A stretch of 64,000 nt of DNA from Theocolax elegans (Eukaryota > Arthropoda > Insecta > Hymenoptera > Cerocephalidae). Under the pieces are notes generated by a model. It had not been told where the DNA came from. It did not search any database and saw only the letters and a list, made by a program, of their open reading frames with translations. Positions 54,777-62,060 of this stretch are shown in pieces (within the stretch, counting starts at the first letter, position 1; every line of letters begins with the position of its first letter). The position numbers and the translations under genes were made by a program. The stretch spans positions 63,956,887-64,020,886 of the forward strand of contig CM047431.1 of NCBI GenBank assembly GCA_026168455.1, given 5' to 3'.

Positions 54777-55463
54777 ATGGAGAATTCATTTACTCTAAGT
54801 CTTTCAGGTATTTCACCTATTCTTGAAGCTGAATACTTTCCACCAATTGAACTTTCACCACATAAAAATTACGTTCTCGGTTTGATAGAACTTTTAACAT
54901 TTAATTCAATACCTAACATTGATACAGATTGTAATAAATTTTACGTAGGATCAGAAGTAATTTCATTTCCTACTGGCTGTTACGAAATTGAAGACAAAGA
55001 CAATTATCTTCGCGAAACTGTAGCCCCTAAAGGAATTTTAATAACATTAAAACCAAACAATAATACTCCACGCAGTGAAATAAAGTGTAGTCATCCTATT
55101 GACTTTCAACCAAAAGACTCTATAGGACAGCTATTAGGTTTTACTGAACGAGTTCTCGCAGAAAACATCACTCATAGTTCTGATTTACCAGTAACTATTC
55201 TCAAAGTTAGCTCTCTACGAATCGAGTGTAACATCACCTCTGGTGCATATATAAACGGGAAACGAGCGCATACGATACACGAATTTTTTCCTGCAGTACC
55301 ACCAGGATATAAAATAATTGAAGTGCCATCGCACGTCATTTATCTTCCAGTCGTTGTGAAGAGCATTGATCACTTACAAATACGCATAGTCGATCAAAAC
55401 GGAAATTTGGTTAATTTTCGAAAAGAAGTGATTAGCATCAGATTACACATAAAGCAAGCATAA
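54777..55463 (+). CDS. Penton-like minor capsid protein (single jelly roll)
   Basis: 228 residues from ATG 54777. Beta-rich throughout, opening with MENSFTLSLSGI and closing with LQIRIVDQNGNLVNF plus an IRLHIK end. This resembles the penton-type protein I recall from insect adintovirus-like elements. It should form the capsid vertices. Frame intact. The stop codon overlaps the start of the next gene (TAATG at 55461-55465). Confidence 0.7.
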   Translation: MENSFTLSLSGISPILEAEYFPPIELSPHKNYVLGLIELLTFNSIPNIDTDCNKFYVGSEVISFPTGCYEIEDKDNYLRETVAPKGILITLKPNNNTPRSEIKCSHPIDFQPKDSIGQLLGFTERVLAENITHSSDLPVTILKVSSLRIECNITSGAYINGKRAHTIHEFFPAVPPGYKIIEVPSHVIYLPVVVKSIDHLQIRIVDQNGNLVNFRKEVISIRLHIKQA

Positions 55464-55627
55464 TGGGTATTGTTTACAATTCTAAAGTTGGTAAGGGGTA
55501 TAAAAGCATTACCGATTACCGACCACTCATCAGTCTGAATAGAGCTTCCAAAGCACTAACACGGCAAAACATTCAGTTTTTAAAAACCCTTGGCTTAAAA
55601 GCCGTAAGAATCCCTGGTGGAAAGTAA
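55463..55627 (+). CDS. 54-residue basic protein, overlapping start
   Basis: ATG 55463 shares bases with the TAA of the penton-like gene. The product is short and basic and ends KAVRIPGGK. It contains a TATAAAAG string in its coding DNA (55499-55506). I do not recognise a domain. A small basic virion core protein would fit position and charge (inference). The tight overlap and intact frame argue that it is a real gene. Confidence 0.55.
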   Translation: MGIVYNSKVGKGYKSITDYRPLISLNRASKALTRQNIQFLKTLGLKAVRIPGGK

Positions 55628-55660
55628 CTTGTATATTCTTGTGTTGCTTTACGAAGAAAA

Positions 55661-56805
55661 ATGGAGAACATTCTCAGTATACAGTCGCCCGTGAAATTTG
55701 ATGAAACGATTGAGCATTATGAGGTACATGCTCACCAACCATACACAGTATCAAATTTTAACAACAGTGATGAGATTCGAATATCTATTCAACATCAAGA
55801 CTTGTGTCTATTACCATCACGCAGTTCTCTGCATATTTGTGGACGGTTAGTAAATAAAGATAATAATGTTACTAAAAAAACTGCTTTAGGCAACAACGCC
55901 ATCTGTCACATGTTTGAGGAAATACGATATGAGATCAATGCTGTAGAGATTGATAAGTGTAAGAATGTTGGTCTTACTACATTGATGAAAGGTTGGGTAT
56001 CATTCAATCCTAGTCAAACTTCAATTATTGAGAATGCTGGTTGATTCTTGGATTTGCCGAGGATTACCGAAAAATTATTGTAAATGTGTAGCATGAGCTT
56101 ATACTTACAAGATCAAGAAGTGACTTAAATGCAGTTGTACAAACAGAGGCAGAAGATTTTAAAATCCAATTAAATAAAATAGAGTGGTATATGCCATATG
56201 TATCTGTAAATAATACGTATAAAATTCGTCTGCTCAATCATATTCAAAAGAACAAACCCATTGATGTGAGTTTTCGAAGTTGGGAGTTGTACGAGTATCC
56301 ACTACTTCCAGCTACAACTAAACATGTATGGACTGTCAAAACTTCTAATCAGTTGGAAAAACCACGGTTTGTCATTCTTAGATTTCAAACCAATCGAAAA
56401 GGTGTACCAACAGCTAATGCGAGCAAGTTTGATCATTGTAATATAAGCAATGTGAAATTATTTCTCAATTCACAGTATTATCCGTATGGAAACTTAAACG
56501 TGAATATAGCTCAAAATCAATACGCTATATTGTATGATATGTATGCTTACTTTCAGCATATATATTACGATAAAGAGATATTAGAGCCTTTGCTTAAAAG
56601 AGAGCAGTTCAAAAGTCACATACCATTAATCGTAATCGATTGCTCAAAGCAGAACGAGTCTTTAAAAGGCGCTCCTGTCGACGTACGCATCGAATTCGAG
56701 TCTCGAGATAATTTTCCAGCCGCTACGTCTGCTTACTGCTTAATCTTGCACGATCGTATAATTCAGTATAATCCGACAAGTGGTGACGTGAAGAAGCTTG
56801 TCTAA
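55661..56805 (+). pseudogene. Major capsid protein (double jelly roll), broken
   Basis: The N-terminal part (from ATG 55661 to stop 56043) and the C-terminal part (open from about 56092 to stop 56805) belong to the hexon-type double jelly-roll capsid protein of Polintons. They are separated by a change of frame at about 56041-56050, probably with a small deletion, and by an in-frame TAG at 56089-56091. The rest of each part is free of stops, so the damage is recent. Full length would be expected to exceed the ~380 codons left. In virions this protein forms the capsid facets. This copy cannot make it. Confidence 0.8.
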
Positions 56806-56806
56806 C

Positions 56807-57295
56807 ATGCAGTACATAGTTGATTTACAAGGTTTTAAGCAACCTGTTAATGATTTCGTAGTAAAGGAATTTGCATTTGTACCACTCAACGAGGACCATG
56901 AACCGGTTGTGCTTTTGTTCAAGGAACCTTATCCTTGGAGAAGACTTACCGACAAATATAAGCTAGAGAATTCTCAGCTTGCACAAAGTCATGGTCTAAC
57001 CTGGACGTCAGGAAATATTCCCTACATTGAAGTAGGTAAACATCTTCGAGAGGCTTTGCACGACGCAACTAATATTTTGGTAATGGGTTCATTAAAAAAA
57101 AACTGGCTCGAACGCTTTAAATTTAAAGTTTATGACGTTTTGGAGATGGGTAACTTACGGTTACATGACACGAAAGTGGTCACTGTTTGCCCTAATCATA
57201 ATGGCACGTACAAGACTAACTGTGCCCTCCACAACGTTAAACTTTTAAAAAAGTTTTACAATGACACTCGATGTGAACCCATGGATTGGGAGTAA
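56807..57295 (+). CDS. Polinton-linked protein, intronless paralogue
   Basis: ATG 56807 begins one base after the capsid stop codon. The product, about 162 residues, opens MQYIVDLQGFKQPVNDFVVK and ends with a CPNHNGTYKTNCALHN Cys/His block, collinear with the spliced gene at 47285-47880 of this same element. Exonuclease-like or metal-binding function is possible but unproven. The frame is intact and uninterrupted, whereas the paralogue needs an 86-nt intron removed at the equivalent of about residue 109. Confidence 0.7.
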   Translation: MQYIVDLQGFKQPVNDFVVKEFAFVPLNEDHEPVVLLFKEPYPWRRLTDKYKLENSQLAQSHGLTWTSGNIPYIEVGKHLREALHDATNILVMGSLKKNWLERFKFKVYDVLEMGNLRLHDTKVVTVCPNHNGTYKTNCALHNVKLLKKFYNDTRCEPMDWE

Positions 57296-57300
57296 GTTGA

Positions 57301-57313
57301 GGGGGGGGGGGGG
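57301..57313. repeat. Run of 13 G
   Basis: A homopolymer directly after the stop of the previous gene. Slippage or sequencing length error is likely. Confidence 0.95.
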
Positions 57314-57317
57314 ATTG

Positions 57318-57326
57318 TATAAATGG
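57318..57326 (+). promoter_or_regulatory. TATA box of the 61-residue gene
   Basis: TATAAATGG 45-53 nt before ATG 57371. Confidence 0.5.
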
Positions 57327-57370
57327 ACAACAACCACCAGATCTGACATCATTCAACATTCACCACCACC

Positions 57371-57556
57371 ATGGGTAACTATATCAGTTCCAAAGGAGAA
57401 CGTGCTTCTCTTATCGCTAATGACAAAAAGAAGAAGAACATAGTCCAGGAGACGGCTTTAGAACCGAAGAAAGTTAATGAAAAATATTCAGGGTATACGA
57501 AAAGTGTGAGTAAACCGGTATCTATTTCTTATGACGTGTGCGACTGTGTCATATGA
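57371..57556 (+). CDS. 61-residue protein with N-myristoylation-like start
   Basis: ATG 57371 in a good context (CACCACCATGG) encodes MGNYISSK, which fits an N-myristoylation signal (Gly2, Ser6). The rest is lysine-rich and polar, and I do not recognise it. It has its own TATA box. A membrane-associated accessory protein is possible (inference). Its 3' side is followed 28 nt later by the hammerhead-bearing insertion. Confidence 0.5.
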   Translation: MGNYISSKGERASLIANDKKKKNIVQETALEPKKVNEKYSGYTKSVSKPVSISYDVCDCVI

Positions 57557-57584
57557 GTGCTTTTCTTAATTAGTACGATACAAT

Positions 57585-57598
57585 ATAAAATAATTACA
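57585..57598 (+). repeat. Target site duplication, left (14 bp)
   Basis: ATAAAATAATTACA, identical to 58427-58440. Confidence 0.8.
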
Positions 57599-58426
57599 AT
57601 GATGAATTTTGTCGGTCTTGCTGAGCTAACGTCTAACGACTCTAAGAACTCCAAGTTGCTCGCTCGAAAAGGCACGACAATTCGCCGCGTATCAATCCCG
57701 AGGACAACATTATGAAGGCCACAAGCCGCCAGACATAAACCAAAAGAAGAAGTAAATAAAATACTAAGTAATAAAATTGAAAATATTTTAATAAGAAAGA
57801 AAGAAATTTTAAGTCTATGTGTTTCTTAGAGTCGTTAGACGTTAGCTCAGCAAGACCGACAAAATTCATCATTAATTTAAAAACTTTTGCCTGGGCGAGA
57901 AAAATTATATTTTTTATAATAACAGGACTTTGGTTTAAAATTGTGTCCATAGTACATACTCTGATGTTAGGGGGCACTTTTCCATCCACAATCAGATTTT
58001 CCACCTTATGTGTACTTATATAGGCTCCGTTCAATCGTTCTTACGATATCAAAATTTTAAGTTTATCATTATTTTGATTCAATAATATTGTCTTGTGTGT
58101 CTGGGGCAGGGACCGTCTGCGTCCCACTGATGAGTTCTGGCAGACGGTCCCAAGACGAAACACATAGACTTAAAATTTCTTTCTTTCTTATTAAAATATT
58201 TTCAATTTTATTACTTAGTATTTTATTTACTTCTTCTTTTGGTTTATGTCTAGCGGCTTGTGGCCTTCATAATGTTGTCCTCGGGATTGATACGCGGCGA
58301 ATTGTCGTGCCTTTTCGAGCGAGCAACTTGGAGTTCTTAGAGTCGTTAGACGTTAGCTCAGCAAGACCGACAAAATTCATCATTAATTTAAAAACTTTTG
58401 CCTGGGCGAGAAAAATTATACTTTTA
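57599..58426 (+). mobile_element. 828-bp hammerhead-bearing foldback retroelement-like insertion
   Basis: Bounded by perfect 14-bp direct repeats. Inside, 57598-57825 and 58157-58384 are reverse complements over 228 bp with about one mismatch. An 87-bp block (57823-57909) recurs directly at 58334-58420 (period 511). Between them is a unique segment that ends in the candidate hammerhead ribozyme, so one 511-bp unit carries one ribozyme and is preceded by a partial inverted copy. Long variable target duplications and inverted or direct partial copies with hammerheads are known for Penelope-like and retrozyme retroelements (family knowledge). No reverse transcriptase is present, so it would be non-autonomous. 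It interrupts the Polinton right end. Confidence 0.75.
58091..58168 (+). ncRNA. Candidate hammerhead ribozyme (stem III open)
   Basis: The core is complete: GTC at 58099-58101 (cleavage after C58101), CTGATGA at 58127-58133 and GAAA at 58157-58160. Stem I pairs TGGGGC (58102-58107) with GTCCCA (58121-58126). Stem II pairs GTTCTGG (58134-58140) with CCAAGAC (58150-58156), with one A-C mismatch and one G-T pair. Stem III pairs TTGTGTGT (58093-58100) with ACACATAG (58160-58167) with two G-T pairs. Loop I (GACCGTCTG, 58111-58119) is perfectly complementary to loop II (CAGACGGTC, 58141-58149). The open stem III makes it type III, which is unusual in animals. Activity is untested. Confidence 0.75.
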
Positions 58427-58440
58427 ATAAAATAATTACA
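58427..58440 (+). repeat. Target site duplication, right (14 bp)
   Basis: ATAAAATAATTACA, identical to 57585-57598. Confidence 0.8.
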
Positions 58441-58468
58441 GTTTGCATTACACATCTCATAAAAAAAA

Positions 58469-58639
58469 ATGAATCGAGGTAAGATATCCTACACCCACTA
58501 TGTTGAAAGTAACAGAGAAAAAGTCGGTGATGGTAAAGAAAAGACTACGTACGAAGCTAAGCCTGAATCACTTTGGAAAAATGTATCTAGTAATACTCGA
58601 TCTTTATCTGAGCGAGATGGTTATAAGAAATTTGAGTAA
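58469..58639 (+). CDS. 56-residue charged protein
   Basis: ATG 58469 after an A-run opens a 56-codon frame (start MNRGKISYTHYVESNREK, end RDGYKKFE). It is hydrophilic and lysine-rich, with no recognised domain. A degenerate partial copy lies 250 bp downstream (58861-58953), which suggests that the block was once duplicated coding sequence. Before the hammerhead insertion this gene lay about 80 bp behind the 61-residue gene, so it is probably the last Polinton gene. Confidence 0.45.
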   Translation: MNRGKISYTHYVESNREKVGDGKEKTTYEAKPESLWKNVSSNTRSLSERDGYKKFE

Positions 58640-58860
58640 TTAAATTCGATTGTTCAAATTTATTAGAAAATTAAATGGAGAGATGATTGAAAAGGAGCAT
58701 CTCAAACGTTTAAATATCATTTCAAATATTCAGAATTTTCACATGTTTTTTATTTACTATAAATATAAGTATATATGTATCTATTACTTGCTATAAATAT
58801 AAGGTACATTATTTTAGTTATTACATAATTAATAACTAAATTAACATATTATATAATTGT

Positions 58861-58953
58861 TTAGTTGAAAGTAAAAGAAAATTCATCTATTTTTAAAAAA
58901 AATATCAACTAATACTCGATCTGTTCCAAGTCATGATGGATATAAAAAAATTT
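58861..58953 (+). pseudogene. Degenerate partial copy of the 56-residue gene
   Basis: TTGAAAGTAA(A/C)AGA(G)AAA and AATACTCGATCT...GATGG(A/T)TATAA(A/G)AAA match 58499 onward and 58591-58630, with the middle deleted and shifted. It reads ...NTRSV.SHDGYKK before a stop. A duplicated and decayed tail of the element. Confidence 0.55.
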
Positions 58954-58989
58954 AATTAATTAATTAAAAATATGTAATTTCATTACGAT

Positions 58990-59280
58990 AAATAGTAGAG
59001 ACTTTCAAGCTCATTAGCTATAATGCTAAGGGATTCAAGCACATTAGCGAGAATGCTAAGGGGATTCAAGCACAGAAACCCTGGGGGGATTCAAGCACAG
59101 AAACCCTGGGACGATTCAAACACAGAAACCCTGGGGGATTCAAACACAGAAACTCTGGGGGATTCAAACACATGTGCTTGAACCCTGGAGGGATTCAAAC
59201 ATAGAAACCCTGGGGGGATTCAAGCACATGTGTTTGAACCCTGGAGGGATTCAAACACATGTGCTTGAATCCCCCCAGCT
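58990..59280. repeat. About 27-bp minisatellite GGGGATTCAAGCACAGAAACCCTG
   Basis: About ten units in which CACAGAAACCCTGGGGGATT alternates with CACATGTGCTTGAACCCTGG. The latter creates short palindromes around CACATGTG. Confidence 0.85.
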
Positions 59281-59281
59281 T

Positions 59282-60025
59282 ACCTACTTGGGTTCTACTA
59301 CTTTTTCCAGTTTTCTGATTATTAGTCCTTCCAGTATTTTGCCTAATATTGATAAAAGGCATATTGGTCTATACGAGCTTAGGAGACTTGGGTCTTTAAG
59401 CAGCTATATATATCTTTAACAGATCTTCGCCGACTACCTCCAGAGCACTTTTTATTATTGTCAGATCGAAACAGTCTATTCCTGGAGCTTTACCTGGCTT
59501 CATTTTCTTTACCACTTGTGCCATTTCTATTATTGTAAACTCCTCCGTTTCTCTGTATTCGTCTGTATACTTATTGTTTTGCAGCCTTATATTTGCTTGC
59601 TCTTGTGTCTCTGAGTATATTTCGTCGCTTTTTTGGCGGCCAGTTTGTACGGTAAGCTCCATGGATTGTCGTTGCCTTGTTTGTTTACGAACTCTTCGCA
59701 TTTATGAGTCTTTGTCGAGTCAATTAGTCTTGTGTATTGTCTCTTGGTCGACTTATAAATCCTTTTCCTGTATTCCCTTTGTTCTGGGTTTCTCTCCTTT
59801 TGAAATTGCCGTCTCAATTTATTAGTGTATTTTTTGGCTAGTGTCAGTTCTTCATTCCACCATGGGACTTTCCTGTTTGATCTGTTTTTGATTGGTATGG
59901 CTTTGTCACATGCCATCCTTATGCCGTTGGTTATGTTTCTCAAGCCGGCGATCGTTGAGCCTGTATCGTGATAGTTCGGAATTGGTTTCCAGTTTTCTCT
60001 TAGAAAATTATTGTATTGTCTAATG
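59282..60025 (-). pseudogene. R1-like LINE fragment (linker to RT start)
   Basis: The minus strand reads VPWWNEELTLAKKYTNKLRR, FVNKQGNDNPWSLPYKLAAK, MKPGKAPGIDCFDLTIIK, VVGEDLLKIY and, after a stop, SSYRPICLLSILGKILEGLI. This is the linker and first RT block of R1-clade non-LTR elements. Frame breaks are near 59587-59700 and 59405. Both ends are truncated, and the 3' end abuts the minisatellite. Confidence 0.8.
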
Positions 60026-60078
60026 TTTTTTCTATAATTACTATTATCATATAATACATTTCTTAATATGTCAGGATA

Positions 60079-60702
60079 TTATTCATTCTTTAATATTAAT
60101 TTATTTTTATGACAACAATGAATAAATGTTTTATCATAAGATACTTCAGATGCAAAATACTTTGCTTTAAAATATTTAGATTCGTTGCCCAATTTTCCTA
60201 AAAAATTTGAATGAATAAATTCTTCTTCGAATACGGTATTTGCAATTAAACCAATTTTTAATATGATGTTTGTTGTATTAATTTCATTGTCTATAACCAC
60301 ATTATCTTGTTTACGTTTTCTGTTGTAATTTATTTTTGTATTTATTTCATTTTTTCCTTCTATTTCTTTTGACAATGTTTTCATATTTAGTATGTATTTT
60401 TTTAACCTTTCCACTTCTTTTGCTTTAAATTCTGCACTCATATTTAACCTATTCAGGCGAGACCTTTCTGCTTCTTTTAATTTATATTCCTTATTATTAT
60501 TTATTTTTAACCTCTTCTCTTGAGCCCTTTTAGCGTGTTTTGCTTTAGACTCTGCACTCATATTTAACCTATTCAGGCGAGACCTTTCTGCTTCTTTTGA
60601 TTTATGTTCCTTATTATTATTTATTTTGAACCTCTTCTTTTGAGCCCTTTTAGCGTGTTTTGCCGGGCTCGCCTGGTCATTCCCACGAGAATGAAAATTC
60701 AT
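60079..60702 (-). CDS. Basic repeat protein, unrecognised (probable gene fragment)
   Basis: 207 residues from ATG 60702. Two ~40-residue tandem repeats (SPAKHAKRAQKKRFKINNNK and SKAKHAKRAQEKRLKINNNK, each continuing KEAERSRLNRLNMSAE) are followed by a non-repeated, less basic part. The repeats are charged and probably helical. Similar basic repeats occur in the N-termini of Helitron-type and other transposon proteins, but I cannot assign it. The start (NDQASPA) shares the DQ(A/T)SPA motif with the fragments at 60945-61585, so these may be parts of one gene. Confidence 0.4.
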   Translation of the reverse strand: MNFHSRGNDQASPAKHAKRAQKKRFKINNNKEHKSKEAERSRLNRLNMSAESKAKHAKRAQEKRLKINNNKEYKLKEAERSRLNRLNMSAEFKAKEVERLKKYILNMKTLSKEIEGKNEINTKINYNRKRKQDNVVIDNEINTTNIILKIGLIANTVFEEEFIHSNFLGKLGNESKYFKAKYFASEVSYDKTFIHCCHKNKLILKNE

Positions 60703-60944
60703 TTATTTCAATTAACTTATAATATAAATATATAATAAACTTTCGAATCTTATGTGTTTGATCGAGTGTCATAATATAAATATATTTTATACGCTGTACA
60801 TTTTATATAACTATCAAAATACAATAAATATAACAAATAGAAACAATTTTTACTTAATTAATACTTTATTTCAATTAACTTATAATATAAATATATTTTA
60901 TATGCTATACATAATTATAAAAATACAATAAACTTTCGATTTTT

Positions 60945-61585
60945 TTAATTCTCTTGAATAGGTTTCAAAATTGTACGACTCCTGGTACGTCTTGGGCTGA
61001 ATATTTGTTTTATTTTGTTTTGTCTTTTTTTTTTTTTGAGGATGTTAAGGTCCAACCTCTCTAGTTTAACGTAACATGGTTTTAACCGTAAACCAGTGTC
61101 GTTGTTATTAGCACCGGGTGCTTGACAGGTCTGATCATCCTCGCTAAAACCAGTGCTGGTGTTTTGTGCAGCGAGTGCCGGACTCGTCTGATCGTGCTTG
61201 AGACCGGGTGCCGGACTCATCCGATCTTGCTCGCATGGATGTCTTCTTCTTCTTCTTCGCTTTTTCTGGCGATGTAGCTACGCTACTTGCGTCATCACCC
61301 GGTGAATACGCATGGATGTGAGTCAGCGCTGGTGTTTTGTGCACCGGGTGCCGGACTCGTCTGATCGTCGGTGTTAGAATCACTGATTTCTGAGTCTTCG
61401 ATGAAATCAATGTCTTTGCTAGTTCCTGGTGATGTTATTGAATTATTACATGAGCTGGAACTGCAATCATCCATGTTCAATGCTCGGGCCAGACCCTGTT
61501 CTTCAAGCTTTGGAGGAAATCTAACATGCATTGTTTGCATATCGCTTGTAAATTGCGAGAGAGAACACCGTATATACATAGACAT
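60945..61585 (-). pseudogene. Fragments with DDQTSPAPGAQNTS repeats
   Basis: Minus-strand frames 61585-61295 and 61220-60945, in different phases, share the repeated motif DDQTSPAPGAQNTS (also HDQTSPALAAQNTS, DDQTCQAPGANNND). In DNA the repeat is GCACCGGGTGCCGGACTCGT and variants at about 61115, 61165, 61200 and 61340. There is also a serine-rich acidic stretch. Frame changes between blocks suggest decay or introns. No domain recognised. Confidence 0.4.
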
Positions 61586-61639
61586 ACTTATATATTTAAT
61601 ATACCTCGATACCCTCTCTAGGCTTTATCATGCTCCCCA

Positions 61640-61849
61640 CTCTGTTAGCGGCGCGAGCATGTTGCGCGTAATCATTATTCGGGAGAGAGCGATCGCGTGC
61701 GTTACTGCGCCCCCCCCTTCCCCTGTGTCGACAATACCCGGTGTACATCGTCATCGCGATCACATTATTTCTCGCGTTCGGGTATACGTTAGTATCGGTG
61801 TATGTGCGTGTTTGTCCCGGTTGCCGAAGATGCGCGTACGTAGAAATTA
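61640..61849 (-). repeat. Dispersed repeat family, copy 2 (part A)
   Basis: Reverse complement of 6756-6931, including GTACGCGCATCTTCGGCAAC, ACACCGGGTATTGTCG and CGCACGCGATCGCTCTCT. It continues past the point where copy 1 meets the assembly gap. Confidence 0.8.
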
Positions 61850-62060
61850 GGGCTGCCGATTGGATTCGAATCTTTGAGTATTTCAAGATTCGGATACCCG
61901 AAATCCGGATAGATCCGAATCTCAGATTCGTAGATCCGGATACTCTAAAGTATCCGGATCTTATACGGATCCAAGATTCGGATCTTACGGATCCAAGATC
62001 CGGATCGTACGGATCCGAGATCCGGATCTTACGGATTCGAGATACGAATCCTGTAAATAA
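61850..62060. repeat. GGATCC/GATTCGGAT tandem repeat
   Basis: About ten units of 18-22 bp such as ACGGATCCAAGATTCGGATC and its near-complement. The array is dense in self-complementary GGATCC and CCGGAT and could form cruciform structures. The 114-residue frame through it is an artefact. Confidence 0.85.

Larger units (their letters stand above)
47285..58640. mobile_element. Maverick/Polinton (adintovirus-like) element, damaged
   Basis: The gene set is diagnostic: protein-primed DNA polymerase B, retroviral-type integrase, FtsK/A32-like packaging ATPase, adenain-like protease, and double- and single-jelly-roll capsid proteins. The order here is a minus-strand exonuclease-like paralogue, polB (+), a 97-residue gene (+), then integrase, fibre-like, DUF8207-like and ATPase genes (all -). 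These are followed by PLA2 protein, protease, penton-like, 54-residue, major capsid and paralogue 2 genes and small genes (all +). PolB lacks its N-terminus, and the capsid gene has a frameshift and a stop. No terminal inverted repeats were found by eye, so the ends are approximate. Such elements are endogenous virus-like transposons common in insects. Confidence 0.9.

Noticed and set aside
57642..58455. Minus-strand frames of 62-130 codons in the hammerhead insertion
   Set aside because: They run through inverted and direct repeat blocks, and the overlapping frames share the same short string because of the repeat. The upstream part (near 57930-58035) could be old coding sequence but is unsupported.
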